From NCBI RefSeq assembly GCF_001518015.1, contig NZ_LPUY01000135.1, forward strand, positions 1 to 64,000: DNA of 64,000 nt, read 5' to 3'. This stretch comes from Tritonibacter horizontis (GTDB taxonomy: Bacteria; Pseudomonadota; Alphaproteobacteria; Rhodobacterales; Rhodobacteraceae). Below the pieces are notes generated by a model. The model had not been told where the DNA came from. It made no database searches and saw only the letters and a list, made by a program, of their open reading frames with translations. Made by a program: the position numbers and the translations under genes. Shown here piece by piece: positions 1 to 8,909 of the stretch (its first letter is position 1; each line of letters starts with the position of its first letter).

Positions 1-1438
1 GGGCGGGCGGCTGGTCTTGTACCACCGTGCGGGCGCGGGCCGGCATGGCACCACCCAGAGCGCTGCGGCGCGCGCGCAGATACGTCATCTCGGCGCTGTC
101 CTCGGCGGGTTTGAGAAAGCGCAGTGCCTCGACGTCCTGATCCGACAGCGGCAGGTCAAACCGGTCGCGGTATTCTGCCAGCGCGGCGAGGTCGAGTTTC
201 TTCGCCTGGTGCGCCGTCATCCGGCTTTCGCCCGCCTGACCCATGCCATAGCCCTTTTTGGTCTTGGCAAGGATCACTGTCGGGCGCCCCTTATGCGCCT
301 TAGCAGCGGCAAAGGCGGCATAAAGCTTGCGGAAGTCATGGCCGCCGCGTTTCAGCCGGTTGATTTCCTCATCCGTCATATGGGCGACCAGCGCGCGGGT
401 GGCAGGATCGGCGTCAAAGAACTTGGCCCGGTTGTAATCACCATCCTTGGAGCCAAGGTCCTGATACTGACCGTCCACCGTTTCCGAGAACCGCTTGAGC
501 AGGGCGTGGTCGGTATCGCGGGCAAAAAGCCCGTCCCATTCCGACCCCCATAGAACCTTGATGACGTTCCAGCCGGCGCCGATGAACAGGCTCTCCAGCT
601 CCTGGATGATCTGACCGTTGCCGCGCACCGGCCCATCCAGCCGCTGCAGGTTGCAGTTCACGATAAAGGTGAGGTTATCAAGTCCCTCGCGCGCCGCCAG
701 TGTCAGACCCGCCAGCGCCTCGGGTTCGTCCATCTCACCGTCGCCAAAGACCCCCCAGACGTGGCGGTCGGCGGTATCGGCCAGGCCGCGATGCTCAAGG
801 TACCGCATGTAGCGCGCCTGATAGACGGCGTTGATCGGCCCGATCCCCATCGAGCCGGTCGGCAGTTGCCAAAACTCCGGCATCAGCCAGGGGTGCGGAT
901 AGGAGGACAGCCCGTTGCCGCTGACCTCGCGGCGATAATGCGCCAATTGGTCCTCGCTCAAACGCCCCTCGAGAAAGGCGCGGGCATAGACGCCAGGGGC
1001 GGAATGGGGCTGGTAGTAGACCAAATCGCCGCCGAAATCCTCGGTGCGGGCGCGGAAGAAATGGTTGAACCCCATCTCAAAAATTTCTGCCGCTGACGCA
1101 TAAGAGGCGATATGGCCACCGAGGCCACCATAGGCGTTGTTCGCCCGCACCACCATCGCCAGCGCATTCCAGCGCATGATCGACGTCAGTCTTTCTTCTA
1201 TCTCCAGGTCGCCAGGATAGGCGCCTTGCTGGGAGACGGGAATGGTGTTGCGATAGGCGGAATAGGGCTGGCCACTGGTAAAGACGCCTTCGCGGCGGGC
1301 GGCGTCCTCCATCTTGCGCAACAGATAGGTCGCGCGGCCGCCACCGTCCGTGTCGATCACAGAGCCGAGCGAGTCGAGCCATTCCCGGGTTTCCTGTGGA
1401 TCCTCGTCAAGGTCTGCGGCAGTGTTGAATTGGGTCAT
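1..1438 (-). CDS. aceE: Pyruvate dehydrogenase E1 component, homodimeric type (partial, 3' end beyond window)
   Basis: This is the E1 subunit that decarboxylates pyruvate with thiamine diphosphate and passes the acetyl group to E2 lipoyl. The visible 479 N-terminal residues start MTQFNTAADLDEDPQETREW. They include the E1 region NAYGGLGGHIASYAS (about residues 101-115) and a thiamine-diphosphate motif that opens with GDGEMDEPEA at about residue 232 and closes with NCNLQRLDG about 29 residues later. The frame stays open to base 1, so the C-terminal half lies outside. The start is set by ATG at 1438 behind GGAGGAGA. Homodimeric AceE is about 890 residues, so roughly half is present. Nothing in the visible part looks broken. 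Confidence 0.95.
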   Translation of the reverse strand, partial: MTQFNTAADLDEDPQETREWLDSLGSVIDTDGGGRATYLLRKMEDAARREGVFTSGQPYSAYRNTIPVSQQGAYPGDLEIEERLTSIMRWNALAMVVRANNAYGGLGGHIASYASAAEIFEMGFNHFFRARTEDFGGDLVYYQPHSAPGVYARAFLEGRLSEDQLAHYRREVSGNGLSSYPHPWLMPEFWQLPTGSMGIGPINAVYQARYMRYLEHRGLADTADRHVWGVFGDGEMDEPEALAGLTLAAREGLDNLTFIVNCNLQRLDGPVRGNGQIIQELESLFIGAGWNVIKVLWGSEWDGLFARDTDHALLKRFSETVDGQYQDLGSKDGDYNRAKFFDADPATRALVAHMTDEEINRLKRGGHDFRKLYAAFAAAKAHKGRPTVILAKTKKGYGMGQAGESRMTAHQAKKLDLAALAEYRDRFDLPLSDQDVEALRFLKPAEDSAEMTYLRARRSALGGAMPARARTVVQDQPPA

Positions 1439-1675
1439 AGGTTATCTCCTCCGGCGGTCGGTCCTTTGCCGGAAATCCTAGGAGGAACGGCCAAACATGT
1501 GCTGCCGAAGTCACCGCAGGCCGGTGGCGTGTGCCGCAGAATGTGCTGGGGAATGTCGAATGTCCGGCAGCTTCTGCCAAAGCCGGGACAAGCCGCGAAT
1601 TTGTGTCTTTGTGAGCGTGGTGGGCCTGCCTAGATCATTGGGCAGATGACGCAACGAAACTTGGAGAGACAACCG
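1439..1675. other. Intergenic region between divergent aceE and the FMN reductase gene
   Basis: This 237-bp spacer separates divergent genes and must carry both promoters. I see the aceE ribosome site next to 1438 and GGAGAG just before 1676. I found no convincing palindrome or small gene in it. Confidence 0.4.
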
Positions 1676-2227
1676 ATGACCGAGATCACAGCCGCCATGC
1701 TGGTCGGCAGCCTGCGCACCGGGTCAATCAACCAAAGACTGGCCCGCGCCATTGCCCGTTACGCGCCTGACACTCTGCGATTTCGTTGGATCGAAATGCA
1801 GGACATGCCGTTTTACAATGGCGATCTGGAGGTGGACCGCCCAGCGGCAGTGCGCGCTTTTGTTGCCGCGATGCAGGAGGTGGAGGCCGCATGTATCGTG
1901 ACCCCGGAATACAACAGATCCATTCCGGCGCTGCTGAAGAATGCCATCGACTGGGGGTCAAAGCCCGCCGCCGAGAATGTGTGGCGGGACCGGGTGATTG
2001 CAATGACCGGGGCGTCGCCCGGCGGTATTGGCACCGCCGTCGGCCAGCAGCATTTGCGGCAGATCCTTGCCATTCAAAGTGCCACAGTGCTGCCGGGCGA
2101 GACCTATATCAGCTTCAAGACGCCAGACATGATCGCCGAGGACGGCGAGATTGCAGATCCGGAGGTGCGGGCGTTTATTGCCGGGTTTGCGGCGCGATTT
2201 GCGGCATTGGCGCTGCGGATGCGCTAA
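1676..2227 (+). CDS. NADPH-dependent FMN reductase family protein
   Basis: A 183-residue flavodoxin-fold protein. The FMN phosphate loop is GSLRTGSINQRLA near the N-terminus, and the family signature PEYNRSIPALLKNAIDW lies near residues 80-97. Members reduce FMN or quinones with NAD(P)H in the cytoplasm (YieF/ChrR and azoreductase-like); the substrate is not predictable. An ATG 30 bases upstream is in frame, but ATG 1676 has GGAGAG at the right distance and starts directly at the first beta strand, so I chose it. It is convergent with the Lrp gene, with 6 bases between the stops. Confidence 0.88.
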   Translation: MTEITAAMLVGSLRTGSINQRLARAIARYAPDTLRFRWIEMQDMPFYNGDLEVDRPAAVRAFVAAMQEVEAACIVTPEYNRSIPALLKNAIDWGSKPAAENVWRDRVIAMTGASPGGIGTAVGQQHLRQILAIQSATVLPGETYISFKTPDMIAEDGEIADPEVRAFIAGFAARFAALALRMR

Positions 2228-2233
2228 TGGTCG

Positions 2234-2704
2234 CTAGCCGGTCGGCAGGGCGGTTTTATATTTCACCTGTTTCAGCGCAAAGCTGGATTTGATGTTGGCG
2301 ACCCCCGGCACGGTCGTCAGTTCACGCAGGATGAACCGTTCCAGTGCGGCCAGGTCCGGCACCACAAGCCGGACAAGATAATCGCTATCCCCGGTCATCA
2401 GATAACATTCCATGACCTCGGGGATGGCGTTCATCTTGCTTTCGAAATTGCGCAATGCCTTTTCGACCTGACGTTCCAGTGTGACCTGGACAAACACGGT
2501 CATTGCCAGGCCAAGCGCTTCGGGGTCGGCCAGGGCGACATAGCCGCGCAGCACTCCGTCGCGCTCCAACTGGCGCACGCGGGTGAGGCAGGGAGAGGGC
2601 GACAGGCCAATCCGGGCCGACAATTCCACATTGGTCAGTTTGCCGTTTGCCTGCAGCTCTTTCAGAATGCGCAGGTCGGTGCGATCAAGTGACTTTCGCG
2701 GCAT
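2234..2704 (-). CDS. Lrp/AsnC family transcriptional regulator
   Basis: A 156-residue protein. The N-terminal winged helix-turn-helix ([20 protein letters not shown], then the recognition segment [19 protein letters not shown]) is followed by a C-terminal RAM ligand-binding domain ([19 protein letters not shown]). It is a feast/famine-type regulator, usually sensing an amino acid. I preferred ATG 2704 ([10 protein letters not shown]) over an ATG 36 bases upstream because it has GGAGAC and matches the family length. It is divergent from the SnoaL-like gene at 2895, but its target cannot be told from sequence. The palindrome in the shared spacer looks LysR-type rather than Lrp-type. Confidence 0.9.
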   Translation of the reverse strand: MPRKSLDRTDLRILKELQANGKLTNVELSARIGLSPSPCLTRVRQLERDGVLRGYVALADPEALGLAMTVFVQVTLERQVEKALRNFESKMNAIPEVMECYLMTGDSDYLVRLVVPDLAALERFILRELTTVPGVANIKSSFALKQVKYKTALPTG

Positions 2705-2784
2705 AATCTGCTGTCTCCTTCCCAAGTATTGGCCAGGCATACCGTAAAGGGGGTTCTGACGCCTACATGCGCGTTCGCCTATGG

Positions 2785-2803
2785 TGATGCCTGAAAAGTA
2801 TCA
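2785..2803. promoter_or_regulatory. Putative LysR-type operator (site 1 of 4)
   Basis: The sequence TGATGCCTGAAAAGTATCA has a 7-base left arm identical to the sites at 6916 and 22085, and a right arm matching GGCATCA at 5 of 7 bases. It contains T-N11-A, the LysR core. It lies 92 bases before the start of the 2895 gene. Assignment to the paralogous LysR proteins at 7008 and 17466 is inferred. Confidence 0.5.
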
Positions 2804-2894
2804 TCTGGGCGGATTTGAGGTCGCGTCAAACATCCCCCGTCTTCCTAGGTTTGATGAACTTCGCAACAGGACGCGAGAACAGAGGGAGGTCACG

Positions 2895-3278
2895 ATGACG
2901 GACACAAAGGATTGCGCCGCGCTTCAGGCGCGAGAACATGCGCGGTGTGCGGCGCTGATGGCAGGGGATGCCGAGGCGCTTGATCCGATGTTGGCGGACG
3001 ACCTCGTTCACATTCACCTGAACGGCATGGCGGATGGCAAAGCCAGCTATCTGGCCGGTGTGCGCGATGCCTATCGCTTTCGCGGGCTCAGCCGTGGCGA
3101 CCTGACAATCCGCAGCTATGGGGATTTCGCAGTGATGACGGGTCCCCTGTCGCAACAGCTTGAGGTGCTGTCGACCGGGCAAGTCATGGATGTGCGCGCA
3201 ATGACCACCCAGACGTGGCTCCGGCAGAGCGGTGAGTGGGTCCTCAATACCTGCCACAGCACGCCGCTGCAAAGCTGA
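2895..3278 (+). CDS. SnoaL/NTF2-like protein (DUF4440-type)
   Basis: A 127-residue single-domain alpha+beta barrel protein. Characteristic segments are ALMAGDAEALDPMLADDLVHIH in the N-terminal half, RSYGDFAVMTG in the middle, and a C-terminal strand ending WVLNTCHSTP. NTF2-fold proteins of this kind are small hydrolases, isomerases or ligand-binding proteins, and no activity can be assigned. ATG 2895 behind GGGAGG fits the domain, whereas a longer in-frame extension upstream crosses the putative operator and has no ribosome site. It is the first gene of a four-gene same-strand run (2895-6745), with 25 bases to the FAH gene. Confidence 0.8.
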   Translation: MTDTKDCAALQAREHARCAALMAGDAEALDPMLADDLVHIHLNGMADGKASYLAGVRDAYRFRGLSRGDLTIRSYGDFAVMTGPLSQQLEVLSTGQVMDVRAMTTQTWLRQSGEWVLNTCHSTPLQS

Positions 3279-3303
3279 ACAAAGAATACAAGGACATACC
3301 CGA

Positions 3304-4173
3304 ATGCCTCTGGCCCTCTTCTCTACCGCAACAACATCGCCACGCCTTGGCAAGGTGATTGGTGACCGGATCATCGACCTGGCCGAGGCGGCGCCAGGCT
3401 TGCCCGCAACTGTGATCGAATTCCTTGTCGCCGGAGAGTCTGCCCGTCAGGCTTATGATGCGGTCAACCCGGATAGCCCCGGCGCCCGCCCTCTATCGGA
3501 TGTGCATCTGCACGCACCGGTCCCGGCGCCTGAGAAATATCTTGCGATCGGGATGAACTATTCCGATCACGGCGCGGAGGCTGAAAAGCTCGGTCTGACG
3601 GTGCCGGAATATCAGCTCTGGTTCAACAAGCAGGTCAGCTGCATTACCGGCCCGTTTGATGCGGTGGTGCTGCCGAAGGTCAGCGAGAAGCTGGACTATG
3701 AGGCCGAACTGGCTGTTGTGATTGGCAAGACATGCCGAAATGTACCGCGCGAAAAGGCGCGCGATGTGATCGGTGGCTATATGGTCGCCAATGACGTGTC
3801 TGCGCGGGACTGGCAGCTGCGCACTGGCACGATGACCCTGGGCAAGTCCTTTGATACCCACGGTCCGATCGGCCCCTGGCTGACGCTCGATCATGAGGTG
3901 GTTGACCCGCAGGCGCTGACTGTGCGGATGCTGGTCAATGGTGTTGAAAAGCAAAAGGCGAACACCGCGTCGATGATTTTCGATATCTACGACCAGATCG
4001 CCTATCTGTCGCAAGTCATGACACTGAAACCCGGCGACATTCTGGCCACCGGCACCCCTAGCGGCGTTGGCGTTGCCAAGGATCCGCCCGCGTTCCTGCA
4101 GGTGGGAGACGTGATGCGGACCGAGGTGGAGGGCCTTGGGTATATCGAAAACCGTGTCGTCGCGGACACGTGA
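3304..4173 (+). CDS. Fumarylacetoacetate hydrolase (FAH) family protein
   Basis: A 289-residue FAH-fold enzyme. The active-site segment is AIGMNYSDHGAEAEKLG, the metal-binding E-x-E is in DYEAELAVVIG, the Asp ligand region is ANDVSARDWQ, and the family end motif is GDILATGTPSGVG. FAH enzymes cleave or decarboxylate 2-oxo acids from ring fission (fumarylpyruvate, acylpyruvates, homoprotocatechuate products) using Mg or Mn. The start at 3304 is supported by AAGGAC and by homology beginning at MPLALFSTA. It sits between the SnoaL-like gene and the alpha/beta hydrolase, which suits late steps of an aromatic pathway. A second, only moderately similar FAH protein is encoded at 20182. Confidence 0.9.
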   Translation: MPLALFSTATTSPRLGKVIGDRIIDLAEAAPGLPATVIEFLVAGESARQAYDAVNPDSPGARPLSDVHLHAPVPAPEKYLAIGMNYSDHGAEAEKLGLTVPEYQLWFNKQVSCITGPFDAVVLPKVSEKLDYEAELAVVIGKTCRNVPREKARDVIGGYMVANDVSARDWQLRTGTMTLGKSFDTHGPIGPWLTLDHEVVDPQALTVRMLVNGVEKQKANTASMIFDIYDQIAYLSQVMTLKPGDILATGTPSGVGVAKDPPAFLQVGDVMRTEVEGLGYIENRVVADT

Positions 4174-4240
4174 ACCAAGAGAAAAGATAACCGGCCCGGC
4201 ATCGACCGGGCCAGTTTGCCGACCTGGGAGGATAAGGCAG

Positions 4241-5128
4241 ATGACGACAACAGACATTCAACCCTTCGAGGTTTCCCTCGGTGGTGATCCTCTGACCGGG
4301 CTTTGGGCTCGGGCGGAGCGGGCACCGGAAGACAACAAGCCGGTGATCCTTGCCATTCATGGCGGCACTTACACCGCGCAATATTTTCATGTGCCCGGAT
4401 GTTCGCTGATGGAACGGGCGCTGGCGCAGGGCTTTGATGTGATTGCGATTGACCGGCCCGGCTATGGCGGCAGCAAAGCGCTGCCCGATGCGGCGGATCT
4501 GATCCAGAAAAACGCAGACGCGCTGCTCCCACGAATTCCGGCGTTGCTTGAGGCCTTTGGCCGGGCGGGTGCCCCGGTCTTCATGATCGGGCATTCCATC
4601 GGCGGCGCGATCACCATCTCCATCGCGGCGGCTCAGCCGGATTGGGCGTTGACGGGGATCTCTGTGTCTGGCGTTGGCCTGCAGACCCCGCCCGAAAGCG
4701 CAATGGCATATGCGCAATTTCCCGACACCTACTTTGTCGATTTGCCCACCCCGATGAAGGACCAGCTGATGTTCGGTCCGGCCGAGACCCTTGCCACCGA
4801 CATGCCGGAGGCGAGCCATATGGCCAATACCCATTGCCCGCTGAACGAACTGAAGGATATCACCGGCGGCTGGCAAGACCGGCTGCGCGGCCTCTGCGCG
4901 ACTGTCACGGTTCCGGTCCAGACAAAACAGGGTGCCCATGAGGCGCTGTGGCTGATGGATGGAACGCTGGTCGAGGACTTTGGCGCCTGTTTCACCGCAG
5001 CGCCGCGTGTTGACGTGGGGGTGGTGGCCGATGCCGGCCATTGCATCGACTTTCACAAGGCGGGGGCCGCCTTTCAGGACGCGCAACTTGCATTTGCCCT
5101 GAGCACGCTGCCGGCAGCAGCTGACTGA
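4241..5128 (+). CDS. Alpha/beta hydrolase
   Basis: A 295-residue alpha/beta-hydrolase fold. The oxyanion segment is AIHGGTYTAQYF, the nucleophile elbow is GHSIGG, and the likely catalytic His is in DAGHCIDFH near the C-terminus. Such enzymes hydrolyse esters or meta-cleavage C-C bonds; the neighbouring FAH and extradiol genes make either plausible. ATG 4241 follows GGGAGGATAAGG at close spacing. There is no signal peptide, so it should act in the cytoplasm. A 67-base gap from the FAH gene suggests co-transcription. Confidence 0.85.
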   Translation: MTTTDIQPFEVSLGGDPLTGLWARAERAPEDNKPVILAIHGGTYTAQYFHVPGCSLMERALAQGFDVIAIDRPGYGGSKALPDAADLIQKNADALLPRIPALLEAFGRAGAPVFMIGHSIGGAITISIAAAQPDWALTGISVSGVGLQTPPESAMAYAQFPDTYFVDLPTPMKDQLMFGPAETLATDMPEASHMANTHCPLNELKDITGGWQDRLRGLCATVTVPVQTKQGAHEALWLMDGTLVEDFGACFTAAPRVDVGVVADAGHCIDFHKAGAAFQDAQLAFALSTLPAAAD

Positions 5129-5242
5129 GACCAACGAAATTGAACTCGGGCCTCCGCGACAGGCCTGAACCTCTGCCGATGTGTCGGGGGGGGCAGGCCT
5201 GTTGTGGATCGAAACAGACAGGACAGTTGAATGGAGGATCGC

Positions 5243-6745
5243 ATGGCTGGCATTCAGTCCCTTACAAAAATCGGCTCCCTCGCCGCCGTGGTGGCGCTAA
5301 GCACAACAACGGGCCTCTGCGCTGCAGAGCTTCTGGCGCTGCGGGATGTGGCGGTGGTCGATACGCGCAGTGGTGAAATCACCACCGGGCAGACCGTGAT
5401 GATCCGGGGTGACCGGATCGAGGACATTGTCGCCCTGGGGGCGGAGCCTGCCGAAAGCCATACGGTCATTGAAGGGGCCGGCCGTTATGTCGTGCCGGGC
5501 TACATGGACATGCATGCCCATGTGCTTGATGAGGCCGCGCATGGTGACCACGACCACTCCGCCGGCAACCATACGACCCAGGCGACCAAGCTGGAGCTGT
5601 TGCTGGTGAATGGCGTCACCGGGTTTCGGCAAATGTCGGGTTCAGCGGACATGATCGCAGCCGCCCGCGCATTGAATGCCGCCACTGCTGCGGGCGAGGT
5701 GGTCGCGCCGGAGGTGCTGCAGGTTCCGGGGGATATCTATCTTGGCCAGGCCCCGGCGCCGGACGCGGCGCGTGCCTTTGTCCGCGCGCAGCAGGCTGCA
5801 GGGGCGGATTTCGTAAAGATCGTGGCCGGTCCGCGTGAGGGCGCGTTGGCAGTCATGGACGAGGCCCGCAAGCTTGGGTTTGGTGTCGCGGGCCATCTGC
5901 CGGTGCCGGTCTCCACCGCCGAGGCCGTGGCGGCGGGATTTACCTCGTTCGAACATCTCGGTGCGACCCCTGGCAACATGTTGGACTGCGCCAAGGCAGG
6001 TGCAATGATCCGTACCAAGATGGTCGAGAACATGCCCAAGGGCCCGATGGAGCTGCCGCCGACGTTTTTGCTCAATCCGATGCTCTATACGGCAGAGAAG
6101 ATGGCACCGGCGCTCAAGGGTGTGCTGGGGACGTTTGACCCGGAAATGTGCGATACGCTGGCGGAATTGTTCATTGAAAAAGATGTCTGGCAGGTGCCCA
6201 CCCTGATCCGCATTCGCGGAATGAACTTTGGCGGGGCTGAGGCGTTTCGACAAGATCCAAACCTGAAGTATCTGCCAGCCGAGACGCGTGCGGTCTGGGA
6301 AGAACTGGGGATGCAATTCGACACAGGCCTCCCGGCAGAGACCAAATCCGTGGTGGAGGCGATCTATGGGCTGACCCAAAGGATCACCGGCCAATGGCAC
6401 GCATCTGGTGTGAAGATGCTGGCAGGGTCTGACCTTGGCGGGATCTGGGTCTTGCCCGGCTTTGGGCTCCACCGCGAATTTATTGAATTGGAGCAGGCGG
6501 GGCTTTCGCCGCTATCGGTCCTGCAAGCCACAACCCTGAACGCCGGCGAATTTCTGGGGCGCGCCGATGAGCTGGGCGTTGTTGCACCCGGTTTTCGGGC
6601 CGATCTGGTTCTGCTCGATGCCAATCCGATGGAAGCCGCCGGAAATCTTGCGGCGATCTCAGGCGTGATGACACGGGGCAGTTTCATTGACGCGGATGGC
6701 ATTACAGAAATCAAGCGGCGCATCGCGGAGAACGCGGCAGACTAG
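5243..6745 (+). CDS. Exported amidohydrolase, imidazolonepropionase-like
   Basis: A 500-residue amidohydrolase-superfamily enzyme with an N-terminal signal sequence (hydrophobic core about residues 10-27, likely cleavage after GLCAA). The metal site begins with DMHAHV (H91, H93). A Lys region FVKIVAG, His-containing GHLPVP and FEHLG, and Asp in AGSDLGG follow in order, as expected for a binuclear site. The family includes prolidase-like and organophosphate or ochratoxin-hydrolysing members; the substrate is unknown. ATG 5243 is chosen over ATG 5231 because GGAGG (5234-5238) lies inside the longer version at correct spacing. It ends a four-gene run and is probably periplasmic, upstream of transport. 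Confidence 0.85.
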   Translation: MAGIQSLTKIGSLAAVVALSTTTGLCAAELLALRDVAVVDTRSGEITTGQTVMIRGDRIEDIVALGAEPAESHTVIEGAGRYVVPGYMDMHAHVLDEAAHGDHDHSAGNHTTQATKLELLLVNGVTGFRQMSGSADMIAAARALNAATAAGEVVAPEVLQVPGDIYLGQAPAPDAARAFVRAQQAAGADFVKIVAGPREGALAVMDEARKLGFGVAGHLPVPVSTAEAVAAGFTSFEHLGATPGNMLDCAKAGAMIRTKMVENMPKGPMELPPTFLLNPMLYTAEKMAPALKGVLGTFDPEMCDTLAELFIEKDVWQVPTLIRIRGMNFGGAEAFRQDPNLKYLPAETRAVWEELGMQFDTGLPAETKSVVEAIYGLTQRITGQWHASGVKMLAGSDLGGIWVLPGFGLHREFIELEQAGLSPLSVLQATTLNAGEFLGRADELGVVAPGFRADLVLLDANPMEAAGNLAAISGVMTRGSFIDADGITEIKRRIAENAAD

Positions 6746-6915
6746 TTTCAGATGTGGTCCCAACACAGGCGGTCGCTCTTTCGGGGCGGCCGCTGACCGT
6801 TTTGTTCGGCAGGGAAGCCCGGAGGCTGGCGCGAACGCCGGAAAGGCCCGACCGCGGGCCTGGTATTGGCCCGCCGTGCGCAAGGCCGAGTCCCACTGAT
6901 CTGGTCGTGCAGGCA

Positions 6916-6934
6916 TGATGCCGAACAGGCATCA
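6916..6934. promoter_or_regulatory. Putative LysR-type operator (site 2 of 4)
   Basis: TGATGCCGAACAGGCATCA is a perfect 7-base inverted repeat with a 5-base spacer, containing the LysR core T-N11-A (6919-6931). It is 74 bases before the lysR start at 7008, where autoregulation is typical. The same arms recur exactly at 22085. The rest of the 6746-7007 spacer holds a G+C hairpin at 6844-6861 without a T-run. Confidence 0.65.
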
Positions 6935-7007
6935 ATTTTGCGAAACATGAACCCTGTTGCAATAGCCCACCGCCTCGCGGATCATACACTGCAAAGGGAA
7001 GGACAAC

Positions 7008-7943
7008 ATGCCGATCAAACTCACACATTTGCGCGATGTGGTGGCAGCGGCAGAGCTCGGTAGTCTGCGAGCCGCCTCACGTCACCTTGGTATCGCGCAA
7101 CCGGCTATCAGCCGCAGCATCCGCGAAATCGAAAACGAACTGGGCGCGACGCTGTTCCAGCGCCACCAGCAGGGTATTCGGCTTACAGCCGTTGGCGAGG
7201 CGTTCTTGCGGCGTGCGCTGATGGTACAATCCGAATTGCGCCGCGCCCGCGAGGAAGTGGAGCAGATGAAAGGGGAACTCGGCGGCCATGTCACTGTCGG
7301 GATGTCTACGGTTTCCACCTTTACCATGATGCCCTCCGCGATCCGGGCCTTCCGGCAAAAATATCCGCGCGCCATCGTCAAGGTGACCGAAGGCTTTTTT
7401 CAGGACATTGAAAGCGCAATGATGAGCGGCCAGGTGGATTTCTACGTGGGACCGTTCAATCCGACCCGGCGCAACACTGGCCTGATCACCGAAGGGTTGT
7501 TTGAGCATAATCGGGCGGTGATCGGACGTCGGGGTCATCCCCTGTCCGGGGCAGAGAGGCTGGAAGACCTGTTTGAGGCGGAATGGGTGAAACAGACCAT
7601 GTCAGAACGCGAGACGGAGGCGGATTTTGAGCTGCCCTTTACCCGTCGTGGCCTGCCGGAACCGCGTATCGTCATGTACACGACCTCTGCCACCGCGACG
7701 CTCCTGGCGGTGGCAAACAGCGATCTTCTGACCATTGTTCCCGCCAGCATGCTGGGCCGCCCAATTGCCGCCGAAGACTACGAGGTTTTCCATATGGAAG
7801 ACAGTTTGAACGCGCCTCCGATCAGCCTGGTCCGGCGGGCGGATCTCCCGTTGACCCCACTTGCGGAATATCTCTCCGACATGGTGCGCCGTGTCGGTCT
7901 TCAAGTGGCCAATGCAGGTAAAGCGACCACAGTCAGGAGATAA
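7008..7943 (+). CDS. LysR family transcriptional regulator (paralogue 1)
   Basis: A 311-residue LysR protein. The N-terminal winged HTH (LRAASRHLGIAQPAISRSI about residues 20-38) is followed by a periplasmic-binding-type effector domain. The effector domain shares runs such as RAREE, FRQKYPR, EGFFQDIE, DFYVGP and VIGRRGHPLSGAERL with the regulator at 17466, so the two are clear paralogues. The start at 7008 has GGGAAGGACAAC. It stands between the exported-amidohydrolase operon and the SDR/TAXI operon on the same strand, and probably controls one or both. The palindrome at 6916 is its likely own operator. Confidence 0.93.
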   Translation: MPIKLTHLRDVVAAAELGSLRAASRHLGIAQPAISRSIREIENELGATLFQRHQQGIRLTAVGEAFLRRALMVQSELRRAREEVEQMKGELGGHVTVGMSTVSTFTMMPSAIRAFRQKYPRAIVKVTEGFFQDIESAMMSGQVDFYVGPFNPTRRNTGLITEGLFEHNRAVIGRRGHPLSGAERLEDLFEAEWVKQTMSERETEADFELPFTRRGLPEPRIVMYTTSATATLLAVANSDLLTIVPASMLGRPIAAEDYEVFHMEDSLNAPPISLVRRADLPLTPLAEYLSDMVRRVGLQVANAGKATTVRR

Positions 7944-8044
7944 CAATCAGGTATCGTTTCCGTCAAAAAGGCATCTTATTTGCATGCTCCTGATATCGTG
8001 GAGTGACCTCGACGGGGGCGACCCCGAAACAGTCGGGGAAGCGC

Positions 8045-8839
8045 ATGCAGGATCAGGCTAAAGCTCATCGGACCGGGGCCGCTGGAACGAGGTTACGGGG
8101 GCGGGTGATCCTGCTAACGGGTGCGGCGCAGGGGATCGGAGCCCAGTATGCCCGGGCTCTTGCCGCTGAAGGCGCCCATCTGGCGCTCTGCGATATTGAG
8201 GCACCGACCGCAATTTTGGCAGAGCTTCACGCGGCGGGATATCCGGCGATGGGTGGACCGTGTGATGTGACGGACCGGCAGGCAGTGACCCGGTTTGTCG
8301 CCGAGGCGACCGAGACGCTTGGCCCTTGCACCGGTTTGGTGAACAACGCTGCGATTTTCGCGGCCCTCACGCCGGGTCGGTTCGAAGACATCCCCTCTGA
8401 CCAGTTCGATCGCGTATTGCAGGTCAATGTGCGGGGCACGTTTGAATGTATCCGCGCAGTGTTGCCGGGGATGCGGGCGGCGGGATACGGCAAGATCGTC
8501 AACATCGCCTCCGGCACTGCCTTCAAGGGCACGCCGGGGCTATTGCACTATACGGCGTCCAAGGGGGCCGTCATCGCGCTGACCCGTGTTGCGGCGCGCG
8601 AGGCCGGACCGCTGGGGGTACGCATCAATTGTCTGACGCCAGGTTTCACCCTGAGCGAAGGGCTGATCGGCGCCGAAAGCACCGAGGAAATCAACCGCAT
8701 GACTGTCGCTTCGCGCTGCCTGCAGCGCGACATGCTGCCAGAGGATCTCTCCGGCACGCTTGCGTATCTGTTGTCTGCCGACAGCGATTTCATGACCGGA
8801 CAAAACATCGTCATCGACGGAGGTTCGGTGATGCATTGA
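8045..8839 (+). CDS. SDR family oxidoreductase
   Basis: A 264-residue classical short-chain dehydrogenase. The NAD(P) motif TGAAQGIG lies at residues 25-32, NNAAIF is present, the active site is YTASKG with an upstream Ser, and the C-terminal segment FMTGQNIVIDGG closes the fold. An acidic residue after the second strand (LALCDIE) suggests NAD preference. ATG 8045 follows GGGGAAGC; an in-frame GTG 42 bases upstream lacks a better site. It begins a six-gene run to 15354. It would oxidise an alcohol on the imported substrate or an intermediate, but the exact substrate is unknown. Confidence 0.88.
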   Translation: MQDQAKAHRTGAAGTRLRGRVILLTGAAQGIGAQYARALAAEGAHLALCDIEAPTAILAELHAAGYPAMGGPCDVTDRQAVTRFVAEATETLGPCTGLVNNAAIFAALTPGRFEDIPSDQFDRVLQVNVRGTFECIRAVLPGMRAAGYGKIVNIASGTAFKGTPGLLHYTASKGAVIALTRVAAREAGPLGVRINCLTPGFTLSEGLIGAESTEEINRMTVASRCLQRDMLPEDLSGTLAYLLSADSDFMTGQNIVIDGGSVMH

Positions 8840-8909
8840 CGCAGACCGCGCCGGGGAGGGCGCGGTGAGAGAGACCCCTGCAAAACGGGGGAACATGGGA
8901 GGAAAAAAC

